The translations under genes were made by a program, and so were the position numbers. From an uncultured Eubacteriales bacterium (lineage in GTDB: Bacteria > Bacillota > Clostridia > Oscillospirales > Acutalibacteraceae), in the NCBI GenBank assembly GCA_900315715.1, contig ONAH01000134.1, positions 1 through 45,719 of the forward strand: a stretch of DNA of 45,719 nt, read 5' to 3'. Below the pieces are notes generated by a model. It searched no databases. It worked only from the letters and a program-made list of their open reading frames with translations, and was not told the origin of the DNA. The first letter of the stretch is position 1, and each line of letters starts with the position of its first letter. Below are positions 17,632 to 25,340 of this stretch, one piece after another.

Positions 17632-18134
17632 TGATTAGAAACGAATTTGCCTTAACAAAAGATTTGTACGTTGAATGGTGTAAGGAAGCGCAAAAGAAAA
17701 GTATCAGTGGAAAATTTCGGATATTTTGGATAGCATTGTCGATGATAATGTTTATTATGGGAATAGCCTTGCTGATAAGCGACCTAAAGGAGAAAATGTT
17801 TGGGATATACTTTCTGGCGCTGGGCATATTTTGTGTGTTTCGTTCGGTGCGATATGATTATGTATATAAAGCTCAGTATAAGCAGCTTGCAGAGAAAATG
17901 GGCGGAGAGAATTGGATTCGGACAGTTGATTTTACTGATGACGGGATTATAACGACTAACGGAAATATTACCGTAAAGAATATGTATAGTGAGATAAAGG
18001 GCGTAAGAACAGACGGCAATAAAATTTATCTTGATATGGACAAAAATTCTGTTATCAGACTATATATGGATAGCTTTACACAAGGAAGCTATGAAAGTTT
18101 CAGAAGTATAATTAAAGAAAAAACAGGTATATAA
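17628..18134 (+). CDS. YcxB-like two-TM membrane protein
   Basis: A 168-residue protein starting in an ATGA overlap with the mutS stop, so probably translationally coupled. Residues ~28-46 and ~57-75 are two membrane segments. The C-terminal part (about 95-168) resembles the YcxB-like domain (PF14317), with a pattern of dgI-tt-g...YSEIKGV...IYLDM...F...F. YcxB-type proteins are of unknown function. It lies between mutS and mutL, but no link to mismatch repair is known; it may simply share their transcript. The domain call is by pattern only. Confidence 0.7.
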   Translation: MMIRNEFALTKDLYVEWCKEAQKKSISGKFRIFWIALSMIMFIMGIALLISDLKEKMFGIYFLALGIFCVFRSVRYDYVYKAQYKQLAEKMGGENWIRTVDFTDDGIITTNGNITVKNMYSEIKGVRTDGNKIYLDMDKNSVIRLYMDSFTQGSYESFRSIIKEKTGI

Positions 18135-18162
18135 AATATAAGTGAAAGCAGAGGTGTGACGA

Positions 18163-20229
18163 ATGGGAAGAATAAATGTACTGGATAAGCACGTAGCAGA
18201 GCTTATTGCAGCAGGAGAGGTAGTCGAAAGGCCGTCCTCAGTAATAAAGGAGCTTGTTGAAAATTCAATAGATTCCGGTGCATCTTCCGTTACGGTAGAG
18301 ATACAAAACGGCGGAATAACAATGATGCGTGTAACAGATAATGGCAGCGGAATAATGCGTGACGATATACGAAATGCTTTCCTGCGTCATGCTACAAGTA
18401 AGGTGAAAGTTCAGACTGACCTTGATGCTATTTCAACACTTGGATTCAGAGGAGAAGCGCTTGCGTCAATAGCGGCGGTAGCAAGGGTTGAGCTTCTCAC
18501 GAAATCACCCGATGAAGAGATAGGAACTCACTATAATATAGAAGGGTGCGATGAAGTATTGCTTGAGGACGCAGGGTGTCCGAACGGCACTACTTTTGTG
18601 ATAAGAGATCTTTTTTACAATGTGCCGGCACGAATGAAGTTTCTTAAGAAAAATGTATCAGAGGGAAATGCTGTTGCGGCAGTAATTGAGAAAATTGCGT
18701 TGTCACACTCTGAGATAGCGTTTTCGTTTATCAGGGACGGCAGGCAGACGCTTGTGACGTCGGGCGACGGAAACCTCAGAAACTGCATATATTCCGTATT
18801 GGGCAGAGAGTTTACGAATGCGTCTGTAAAGGTTGACTATGCGCTCAACGGAGTAAAAGTAAGCGGATATGTGACAAAGCCGCAAATCGCCAAACCTACA
18901 CGTTCACTGCAGAATTTTTTCATAAATGGAAGATTTGTAAAAAGCCGTACTGCAATGGCAGCCCTTGAGGAAGCATGCAAGGGTATGGTAATGGTGGGGA
19001 AGTTCCCGGGGTGTGTGCTGCACATTGAACTTTCGTATGAGGCAGTAGATGTAAATGTTCACCCGTCTAAGATAGAAGTAAGGTTTGTAAACGAAAAGCC
19101 AATATTTGAGGCGGTATATTACGGAGTAAAATCTGCACTTACAAAGGGAGATACAGCAAAAGAGTTTCAAATTGAAAGTGCAAAGCTTACTGAAAACCTT
19201 ATTGATAAAAGCGTTGTGCAAAAGCCGTTTACGATGTCGCAGCATACGGTTGAGAGTATAAAGAAGCAGCCGATAATTCGTCCGTCACAAAGAGAATTTA
19301 TCGACAGGCGTGCAGTGAAGAATTACAACTCCATGCTTGGAGATATAGCGAATGATTCACAAGGACTGGAAAGATATTCCGAAGGTAAAACGGCGATTTT
19401 TGAGGGTATAAAAATAAATGATAACGATACTGCAGTGCAGGAAAGTTTTATAAAAACCATTTCAATACCTCCGATTCCGAATTGCCGCACAGAGAATAAT
19501 ACGAAACAAGCTCATACAGACGACAGCATTAAAGTCCCCGAAACTGTTTGTATAACAGCTACAAGCGAACAGAAAATACCCGAAGATACAGAAAGTGCAT
19601 CGGAAAATATCAATATAGCCGTACCCGATGACAATATTCGACCTATCATTAAGACTGACGGTGATAGAATAAGATATATCGGGGAAGCGTTTAAAACATA
19701 CATAATTATAGAGAGAAACGATGAACTTGTTATTATAGACAAGCACGCACTCCACGAACGAATAATATATGAAAAGTTAAAGCGTGAACAAGGAAAAAAG
19801 TATGCGCAGTATCTTCTTGAACCTGCTGCTGTAAAGCTTACACGAGAGCAGAGTATGGCACTGATCGAAAACAAAGATACTATGAACGAAGCAGGGTTTG
19901 AGATAGACGACTTTGGTTCGGATACCGTACTTGTAAGGAGTGCGCCGTCTTTTATAGACGCATTTGACGTAGCGGCAACAGTAGAGGAAATGGCAGAACA
20001 TATTCTCAGCAATAATAAGGAGATAGAGTCTGAATATACAGATTGGCTCTATCACAATATAGCCTGCCGCAGTGCGATAAAGGGAGGAGATACAAGTTCT
20101 CCCGAAGAACTTATGCGATTGTACAATATGATGGAAGAAGATCCAAGCTACCGCTATTGTCCACACGGCAGACCGACTTCAATGGTAGTTTCAAAATATA
20201 AAATAGAAAAACAGTTTGGCAGGGTGTGA
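18163..20229 (+). CDS. mutL: DNA mismatch repair protein MutL
   Basis: A GHKL ATPase that couples MutS to strand incision. The 688 residues include the N-terminal ATPase (ELVENSIDSG, DNGSGI, LGFRGEALASIA) up to about 330 and a low-conservation linker (about 335-500). The C-terminal dimerisation/endonuclease domain carries DKHALHERIIYE (from Asp526), the D-x-HA-x2-E-x4-E nuclease motif, with ACRSAIKGG and CPHGRPT (from Cys666). These are the metal-site motifs of MutL proteins from bacteria without MutH. It should therefore nick DNA itself. AGAGGTGTGA precedes the ATG. Transcribed with mutS and miaA. Confidence 0.98.
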   Translation: MGRINVLDKHVAELIAAGEVVERPSSVIKELVENSIDSGASSVTVEIQNGGITMMRVTDNGSGIMRDDIRNAFLRHATSKVKVQTDLDAISTLGFRGEALASIAAVARVELLTKSPDEEIGTHYNIEGCDEVLLEDAGCPNGTTFVIRDLFYNVPARMKFLKKNVSEGNAVAAVIEKIALSHSEIAFSFIRDGRQTLVTSGDGNLRNCIYSVLGREFTNASVKVDYALNGVKVSGYVTKPQIAKPTRSLQNFFINGRFVKSRTAMAALEEACKGMVMVGKFPGCVLHIELSYEAVDVNVHPSKIEVRFVNEKPIFEAVYYGVKSALTKGDTAKEFQIESAKLTENLIDKSVVQKPFTMSQHTVESIKKQPIIRPSQREFIDRRAVKNYNSMLGDIANDSQGLERYSEGKTAIFEGIKINDNDTAVQESFIKTISIPPIPNCRTENNTKQAHTDDSIKVPETVCITATSEQKIPEDTESASENINIAVPDDNIRPIIKTDGDRIRYIGEAFKTYIIIERNDELVIIDKHALHERIIYEKLKREQGKKYAQYLLEPAAVKLTREQSMALIENKDTMNEAGFEIDDFGSDTVLVRSAPSFIDAFDVAATVEEMAEHILSNNKEIESEYTDWLYHNIACRSAIKGGDTSSPEELMRLYNMMEEDPSYRYCPHGRPTSMVVSKYKIEKQFGRV

Positions 20230-20235
20230 TTTTTT

Positions 20236-21180
20236 ATGGAAAACAAGATACCTGTTATCTGCGTGGTAGGGCCTACCGCATCGGGTAAAACCGCCCTTGC
20301 AGTAAACCTTGCTTTGAAGTATAACGGAGAGGTTGTTTCAGCCGATTCAATGCAGATATACAAGGATATGGATATTGCAACGGCTAAGCCCGACACAGAG
20401 GAAATGTGCGGGATAGTACATCATATGATAGGGTTTTTACCTCCGTCAGATACATACAGCGTTGCACAATATGTGTCTGACGCATCGAAAGTAATATCAG
20501 AGATACACTCAAAAGGCAAAGTACCGATAATTGCAGGGGGTACGGGGCTGTATGTAGATTCTCTGCTGAATAATATTACTTTTTCAGAGAGTAATTCAGA
20601 TGAAAAGCTTCGTGAGGAGCTGAGAAGAAAAGCAGAGATACAGGGAGTACAGTCGCTTGTAGATGAGCTTGCACAGTTTGATCCCGAGTCTGCAGAAAGA
20701 ATAGAGCCGAACAATATCAAGCGTGTAATTCGTGCGATAGAGATATACAGAACAACGGGAATAACAATGACAGAGCATAACAGACGCTCAAAGAGTATAG
20801 AGTCGCCGTATCGTGCAGTAAAAATAGGGCTGAAAGCAAATGACAGACAGTTTTTGTATGACAGGATTAATATGCGTGTGGATATTATGTTGAAAAACGG
20901 TCTTGTAGAAGAGGCGAAAGCAGTGCTTTCACAGCCGTGCAGTCAGACAGCACAAAAGGCAATAGGATATAAGGAGCTTGTGCCGTATATAGAAGGTGAG
21001 GCAGAGCTGGAAGATGTGATTGAAGAACTAAAAAAACAAACACGCCGATATGCAAAAAGACAGCTTACATGGTTTATGCGAGATGAGCAGATAAGGTGGT
21101 TTGACATAGATATGTATGAAAATTCGGATAGTCTTTTTAAAGACGCCTGCGATTATATAGACGAAGTGTGGCGGAGGTGA
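20236..21180 (+). CDS. miaA: tRNA dimethylallyltransferase MiaA
   Basis: Transfers dimethylallyl from DMAPP to N6 of A37 in tRNAs reading UNN codons, giving i6A37, the substrate of MiaB encoded at the start of the same cluster. The 314-residue product has the P-loop GPTASGKT (12-19), the catalytic SADSMQIYKDMDIATAKP region and the tRNA-interaction segment LVDELAQFDPESAERI. AIGYKELVPYIEG lies in the C-terminal third. It starts 6 bases after mutL and its end carries GGAGGTGA, the ribosome binding site for the next gene. Confidence 0.97.
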   Translation: MENKIPVICVVGPTASGKTALAVNLALKYNGEVVSADSMQIYKDMDIATAKPDTEEMCGIVHHMIGFLPPSDTYSVAQYVSDASKVISEIHSKGKVPIIAGGTGLYVDSLLNNITFSESNSDEKLREELRRKAEIQGVQSLVDELAQFDPESAERIEPNNIKRVIRAIEIYRTTGITMTEHNRRSKSIESPYRAVKIGLKANDRQFLYDRINMRVDIMLKNGLVEEAKAVLSQPCSQTAQKAIGYKELVPYIEGEAELEDVIEELKKQTRRYAKRQLTWFMRDEQIRWFDIDMYENSDSLFKDACDYIDEVWRR

Positions 21181-21181
21181 A

Positions 21182-22519
21182 ATGCCTGTGGATAACGATG
21201 AGAGAAACGATAAGCCAAAAAAGCGATACAGAAAAAAGAGATTCAGATTGCCGATAGGCAAGATATTTGGAACATTATTTGTATTGTTTCTGCTTGTGTA
21301 TATTGTTATGCTTGTCTATACATCTAATTTTACAATGATAGAAACAGAACAGGTAACTGATTTTGAGATAAACGATTACATTGAGGTAAACTCAGTTGCA
21401 CTCAGGAGAGAGGAATATATATTAAACAATCGTGCAGGTGTAGTTGCATACAATATTGACGACGGCGAAAAGGTTAATGCAGGAGGAGCGGTGGCAAGGC
21501 TTTTTGAAAATGCTTCTGATGTTGAGAATTGGCAGAAGTACCAAAGACTCAACAGTGAGTTGAATATGCTCAAACAGCTTGGAAACTCAGGAAACAGTAT
21601 TTTCGTTGACCTTGATACGGTTGACGCACAGATAACTGCACAAATGGTATCGTATCGAAATTGTCTTCAAAGCGGAAGGTATAATATTGCACAGCAGTCT
21701 AAGCTTTCACTTTTGCAGTTGTATAACGAGCGTGCAGTAATAACGGGAATATCAGCCAATTTCGAGCCAAGAATAACAGAACTGGAGTCGGAATTATCGG
21801 GGATAAACGTATCAAAGGGGATTGGCGAAGTAAAAAGCAAAAATTCGGGAATATTTGTTTCGACCCTTGACGGATACGAGAATTCACTTGATTACAGCAA
21901 GGCGCAGAACTTAACTTCATCGGAGGTTTCTGCAATAGCAAGAAAAGATCCGCCTTCCGACGCAGTTGGTAAGATCATTACAACGCTTAACTGGTATTTG
22001 CTTTGTCCGATTACAGGTGAGCAGGTGATTTCTGTAACAGCCAGCAGCGGTAACGTAGAAATATCAATACCTAAAGTAATATCATATTCGATTCCCGGTA
22101 CAATAGTATCAGTTAATCAGGGTTCAAAAACAGAGGACGGACTTCTTGTAATAAAGTGCGATTATATGGATTCAGCGCTTGCAAAAATTCGTCAGGAGGA
22201 TATTACGATAAAAACAAAGACCTATAAGGGACTTAGGATAAACCGTAAAGCAATTCATGAAGATAACGTTACTGTCAACAGCTATGACGAGAACGGAAAC
22301 ATAACAGATACACACGAAGAAAAAGTACAGGGTGTATATGTTGTTTACGGAAATAAACTGAATTTTGTTCAGGTAAATATTATATATTCCGATAAAGAAT
22401 TTGTTATATGTGATCCCGATGTAACAAACCCTGCGATATTGGGAGATAAAACAGTGAGTTTGTATGATGAGGTAGTGGTACAGGGAAAGGAGTTGTACAA
22501 TGGAAAAACTGTCAAGTGA
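21182..22519 (+). CDS. HlyD-like membrane-anchored protein in the division cluster
   Basis: A 445-residue protein: basic N-terminus (Lys/Arg-rich to about 23), one membrane segment (about 27-46) and an external region. Near residue 75-100 there is a biotinyl-lipoyl-like hairpin (GVVAYNIDDGEKVNAGGAVA). A coiled-coil-like stretch follows (about 105-205), and then beta-rich sequence. This is the layout of HlyD-type adaptor proteins. No ABC or RND partner gene lies nearby. It ends inside yggS (20-base overlap) and is one base from miaA, so it belongs to the operon. Similar genes recur in this position in clostridial ylm clusters from memory. In a single-membrane cell its partner and function are unclear; a role in envelope assembly near the septum is only inference. 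Confidence 0.75.
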   Translation: MPVDNDERNDKPKKRYRKKRFRLPIGKIFGTLFVLFLLVYIVMLVYTSNFTMIETEQVTDFEINDYIEVNSVALRREEYILNNRAGVVAYNIDDGEKVNAGGAVARLFENASDVENWQKYQRLNSELNMLKQLGNSGNSIFVDLDTVDAQITAQMVSYRNCLQSGRYNIAQQSKLSLLQLYNERAVITGISANFEPRITELESELSGINVSKGIGEVKSKNSGIFVSTLDGYENSLDYSKAQNLTSSEVSAIARKDPPSDAVGKIITTLNWYLLCPITGEQVISVTASSGNVEISIPKVISYSIPGTIVSVNQGSKTEDGLLVIKCDYMDSALAKIRQEDITIKTKTYKGLRINRKAIHEDNVTVNSYDENGNITDTHEEKVQGVYVVYGNKLNFVQVNIIYSDKEFVICDPDVTNPAILGDKTVSLYDEVVVQGKELYNGKTVK

Positions 22520-23237
22520 GCTTGAAAAAAAGCTAAAAGATGTTGAGTATAATTATCGTATGATAGAAGATAATATTTGCAAAGCGGCAGAAAAATCAGG
22601 CAGAAGCCGAGAAGAGATAATATTTCTTGCAGCGACAAAAACAGTAGACGCACAGGTAATAAATCATGCAGTAAAGTGCGGACTAAGATACATAGGAGAA
22701 AACCGTGTACAGGAGTTATTGTCGAAGTACGAAGATTACGATCTAAAACACTGCGATTTGCAGTTTATAGGTCATTTGCAGACAAACAAAGTGCGACAGA
22801 TAATAGACAAGGTATCTCTGATCCAATCGGTAGATAGCGTAAAACTTGCTCTTGAAGTTGCAAGACAGGCGAAACTCCACGAAAAAACACAGGATATACT
22901 TATCGAAGTGAACATCGGAGAAGAGGATAGCAAGTCGGGAGTTAGTGCGGAGAAACTGGAAGAATTACTATACAACGCAAGCCAAATAGAGGGCATAAAA
23001 GTAAGAGGATTGATGACAATACCGCCAATTTGCGAAGAAAAAGCTGAAATCTGCAAATATTTTGAGAATATGCACAGACTTTTTATTGACATTTCGGGGA
23101 AAAAAATAGATAATATTTCTATGGACTATCTATCAATGGGAATGTCCGACGATTACGTTGAGGCAATCGAGTACGGAGCCAATATGGTAAGAGTCGGTTC
23201 TGCGTTGTTTGGAAAAAGAATTTATAAGGAGTGTTAA
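22500..23237 (+). CDS. YggS/YlmE-family pyridoxal-phosphate homeostasis protein
   Basis: A 245-residue, PLP-binding TIM-barrel protein (YggS/PROSC family) that keeps free pyridoxal phosphate and some amino-acid pools in balance. The PLP lysine is Lys47 in LAATKTV. Other family motifs are IGENRVQEL, QFIGHLQTNK, RGLMTIPP, and LSMGMSDDYVEAIEYG for phosphate binding. It occupies the position of ylmE just before sepF in Bacillus. AAAGGAG precedes the ATG, inside the end of the upstream gene. It is followed by sepF after 3 bases. Confidence 0.94.
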   Translation: MEKLSSELEKKLKDVEYNYRMIEDNICKAAEKSGRSREEIIFLAATKTVDAQVINHAVKCGLRYIGENRVQELLSKYEDYDLKHCDLQFIGHLQTNKVRQIIDKVSLIQSVDSVKLALEVARQAKLHEKTQDILIEVNIGEEDSKSGVSAEKLEELLYNASQIEGIKVRGLMTIPPICEEKAEICKYFENMHRLFIDISGKKIDNISMDYLSMGMSDDYVEAIEYGANMVRVGSALFGKRIYKEC

Positions 23238-23240
23238 GTT

Positions 23241-23744
23241 ATGGCAAGCATGGGAGATCTTGTAGATAAGCTCAAGCAAATGTGGAATACTCCGGATGAC
23301 GAGTATGACTACGATGACGAAAAAGTGGAAACAAAACGAAGTTCTGCTCCACCGGTCGAGGAGGAAAGCTACTATGACGATGAACCTGTACCTGTAAAGG
23401 AAACGCCACGAATACCGTTTATAGGAAGTCAGACATCAAAGACTGCGGGTGTGAGCAACACAACAAAGCTTCAGGTGGTAATGTTTACTCCTGATCGTTT
23501 CAGTGACGAAACAAGAAAGATAGCTGACGAACTTATGAAGCGTCACACGATCGTGTTAAATCTTGAGAATACAACAAAAGAGAATTCCAGACGAATAATA
23601 GACTTTATGAGCGGAGCGGCTTATGCGAGCAGAGGAAAAATAAAGCGTGTTGCAACAAGTACATTTCTTGTAATACCGTACGGAGTAGATATTACAGGCG
23701 ATGATATTATGGGACAGCTTGAGAACAACGGAATTTATCTTTGA
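23241..23744 (+). CDS. sepF: Cell division protein SepF
   Basis: A cytoplasmic membrane-binding protein that bundles FtsZ and anchors the Z-ring in Firmicutes, cyanobacteria and actinobacteria. The 167 residues contain an N-terminal amphipathic region (MASMGDLVDKLKQMW) suited to membrane binding, then an acidic linker (about 18-55). The SepF domain (about 72-160) contains RKIADELMKRHTIVLNLEN and the RIIDFMSGAAYA motif. AAGGAG lies before the ATG. It overlaps ylmH at the stop. Confidence 0.96.
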   Translation: MASMGDLVDKLKQMWNTPDDEYDYDDEKVETKRSSAPPVEEESYYDDEPVPVKETPRIPFIGSQTSKTAGVSNTTKLQVVMFTPDRFSDETRKIADELMKRHTIVLNLENTTKENSRRIIDFMSGAAYASRGKIKRVATSTFLVIPYGVDITGDDIMGQLENNGIYL

Positions 23745-24514
23745 TTATGAGTAGTTATAATAATCTGCCCGACGATGACAAAATATTCTGTCTGCATATC
23801 AGCGATATGATCTCATTGTGTGAAAAGCGTCACAGAAAGTGTTTCTCAGATTTTCTAAACGAACGGCAAATGTCACTTGCGTTATCCGTACTAAAGGAAC
23901 AAGGTGAATCAAACTATATGTTCTGGGGCGGTTATGAGAACGCAGACCGTAGAATGCTATGCGTGTATCCCGAATATGACAGTGCAGATAAGAGTGAGTT
24001 TCCGTTTAAGCGACTGAATTTAAAGTACAGGAAAACAGATAAGCTGACACACAGGGATTTTTTGGGTTCGCTGATGGCACTGGGGATAAAGCGAGAGGCT
24101 GTCGGAGATATTGTTGTGGGAGAGGGAATGACTTCCTTTTTTGTGAAAAGTGAGCTTGCGTCTTATGTGGAAATGCAGATCGAAAAGATAGGCAGAGTAG
24201 GAGTAAGTTTTACCGACAATAAAGAAAGCCTTGATGCGGTATCTCAGGAGTTTGAGGAAAAAGAGCATACGGTTACATCTCTAAGAACGGACAGTGTGGT
24301 GAGTGCGGTAACGGGACTTAGCCGAAGCAAGTCGAGAGAATTGATAGAAACTGGGCTTACAGCAGTCAATTTTGAGATTATTACAAATGCCGATAAAAAA
24401 ATATCCGATAACGACAGACTTTCTGTCAGAGGGTATGGAAAATATATAATAATATCCGACGGTTCAACGAGCCGAAAGGGTAAGTACAGGATAACTGTAA
24501 GACGATACAAATAA
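23741..24514 (+). CDS. ylmH: YlmH, S4-domain RNA-binding protein
   Basis: A 257-residue protein with an N-terminal region of the YlmH type (MFWGGYENADRRMLCVYPEY; GIKREAVGDIVVGE) and a C-terminal S4 RNA-binding domain (about 180-245, LSRSKSRELIETGLTAVN). In B. subtilis the homologue is linked to the division cluster and can act in ribosome-associated quality control. TTG at 23741 overlaps the sepF stop; ATG at 23747 two codons later is the alternative. Neither has an obvious Shine-Dalgarno, consistent with coupling to sepF translation. The ylmG gene usually found between sepF and ylmH is absent. Confidence 0.92.
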   Translation: MIMSSYNNLPDDDKIFCLHISDMISLCEKRHRKCFSDFLNERQMSLALSVLKEQGESNYMFWGGYENADRRMLCVYPEYDSADKSEFPFKRLNLKYRKTDKLTHRDFLGSLMALGIKREAVGDIVVGEGMTSFFVKSELASYVEMQIEKIGRVGVSFTDNKESLDAVSQEFEEKEHTVTSLRTDSVVSAVTGLSRSKSRELIETGLTAVNFEIITNADKKISDNDRLSVRGYGKYIIISDGSTSRKGKYRITVRRYK

Positions 24515-24555
24515 AAATACAGATACAGAACAGTTATCAATAAGGGGGAATATAT

Positions 24556-25302
24556 ATGCTTACAGCCGAAGAAATACGAGATGTAAGCTTTAAAAAGGCA
24601 AGGCTTGGCGGCTATAATACAGACGAAGTGAATGAGTTTGTAAAAAGTACAGCCGAGGCGTATGAAACTCTGCAGAAAGAGAATGAAGTATTAAAGGCAA
24701 GGGTTGCAGAGATAGACAGCAAGGTTGCAAAGCTATTAGAGGACAGAGAGAACGTAAATACCGCTATGGAAAATGCGGACGCATACTCTGCAAAAACTAT
24801 GCGCGAAGCCGAAGCAGAGGCCGCAAAGATTTTGTCGGAAGCAAGAAAAAAGGCGGACGATATTATTGAGGACGCAAACAATCGAATAAAAAACGAAAAG
24901 GAAATGATATTCCAAATACAAAAGGAAGCTGCGGATATACGTTCAAAGCTAATAGAGGTTTATGAAATTCAGATGGATTCGCTGAAGCTGCTGCCGGATA
25001 AGAAACAGGCAGAGGCGGAAAAGGAACGAATAGATAAGAAATATCCGACAGACAGATATTCCGATAAGCACGACGAATCGGCGCCTCTTGATGACAGTGA
25101 GTTTGCAACGATAGAGGAAGCTGTGCAGGACGCAACGGCAGGAACAGCCGAAACCGTAGCTGCAGCGGCAGCAAGTACGTCGGCGTCATCGTCGTCTTCG
25201 GGTGCGGATCCCTCAGGTACAATACAGATAGATAAAGGTGTATTTGAGAGAAAATTTGGTAAGCTGAAATTCGGTGATAATTACGATGTAAAAGCCGAAT
25301 AA
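24556..25302 (+). CDS. divIVA: DivIVA-family cell pole/division protein
   Basis: A coiled-coil scaffold that binds negatively curved membrane at poles and septa. The N-terminal membrane-binding motif includes TAEEIRDVSFKKARLGGYN and DEVNEFV. It is followed by a long coiled coil (about 30-150) rich in Lys/Glu/Ala, and then a Ser/Ala-rich low-complexity linker (about 210-222) leads to a short conserved-looking end (FERKFGKLKFGDNYDVK). The 248 residues are longer than B. subtilis DivIVA (about 164). AAGGGGGAA precedes the ATG. It lies in the conserved position between ylmH and ileS. Confidence 0.95.
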   Translation: MLTAEEIRDVSFKKARLGGYNTDEVNEFVKSTAEAYETLQKENEVLKARVAEIDSKVAKLLEDRENVNTAMENADAYSAKTMREAEAEAAKILSEARKKADDIIEDANNRIKNEKEMIFQIQKEAADIRSKLIEVYEIQMDSLKLLPDKKQAEAEKERIDKKYPTDRYSDKHDESAPLDDSEFATIEEAVQDATAGTAETVAAAAASTSASSSSSGADPSGTIQIDKGVFERKFGKLKFGDNYDVKAE

Positions 25303-25340
25303 TCATATACAGGTGTTAAATAAAAGGAGAGAAAAAACCA

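Noticed and set aside
19512-20012. Antisense open frame opposite mutL
   Set aside because: A shadow of mutL; low-complexity Ser/Ile composition typical of reversed coding sequence.
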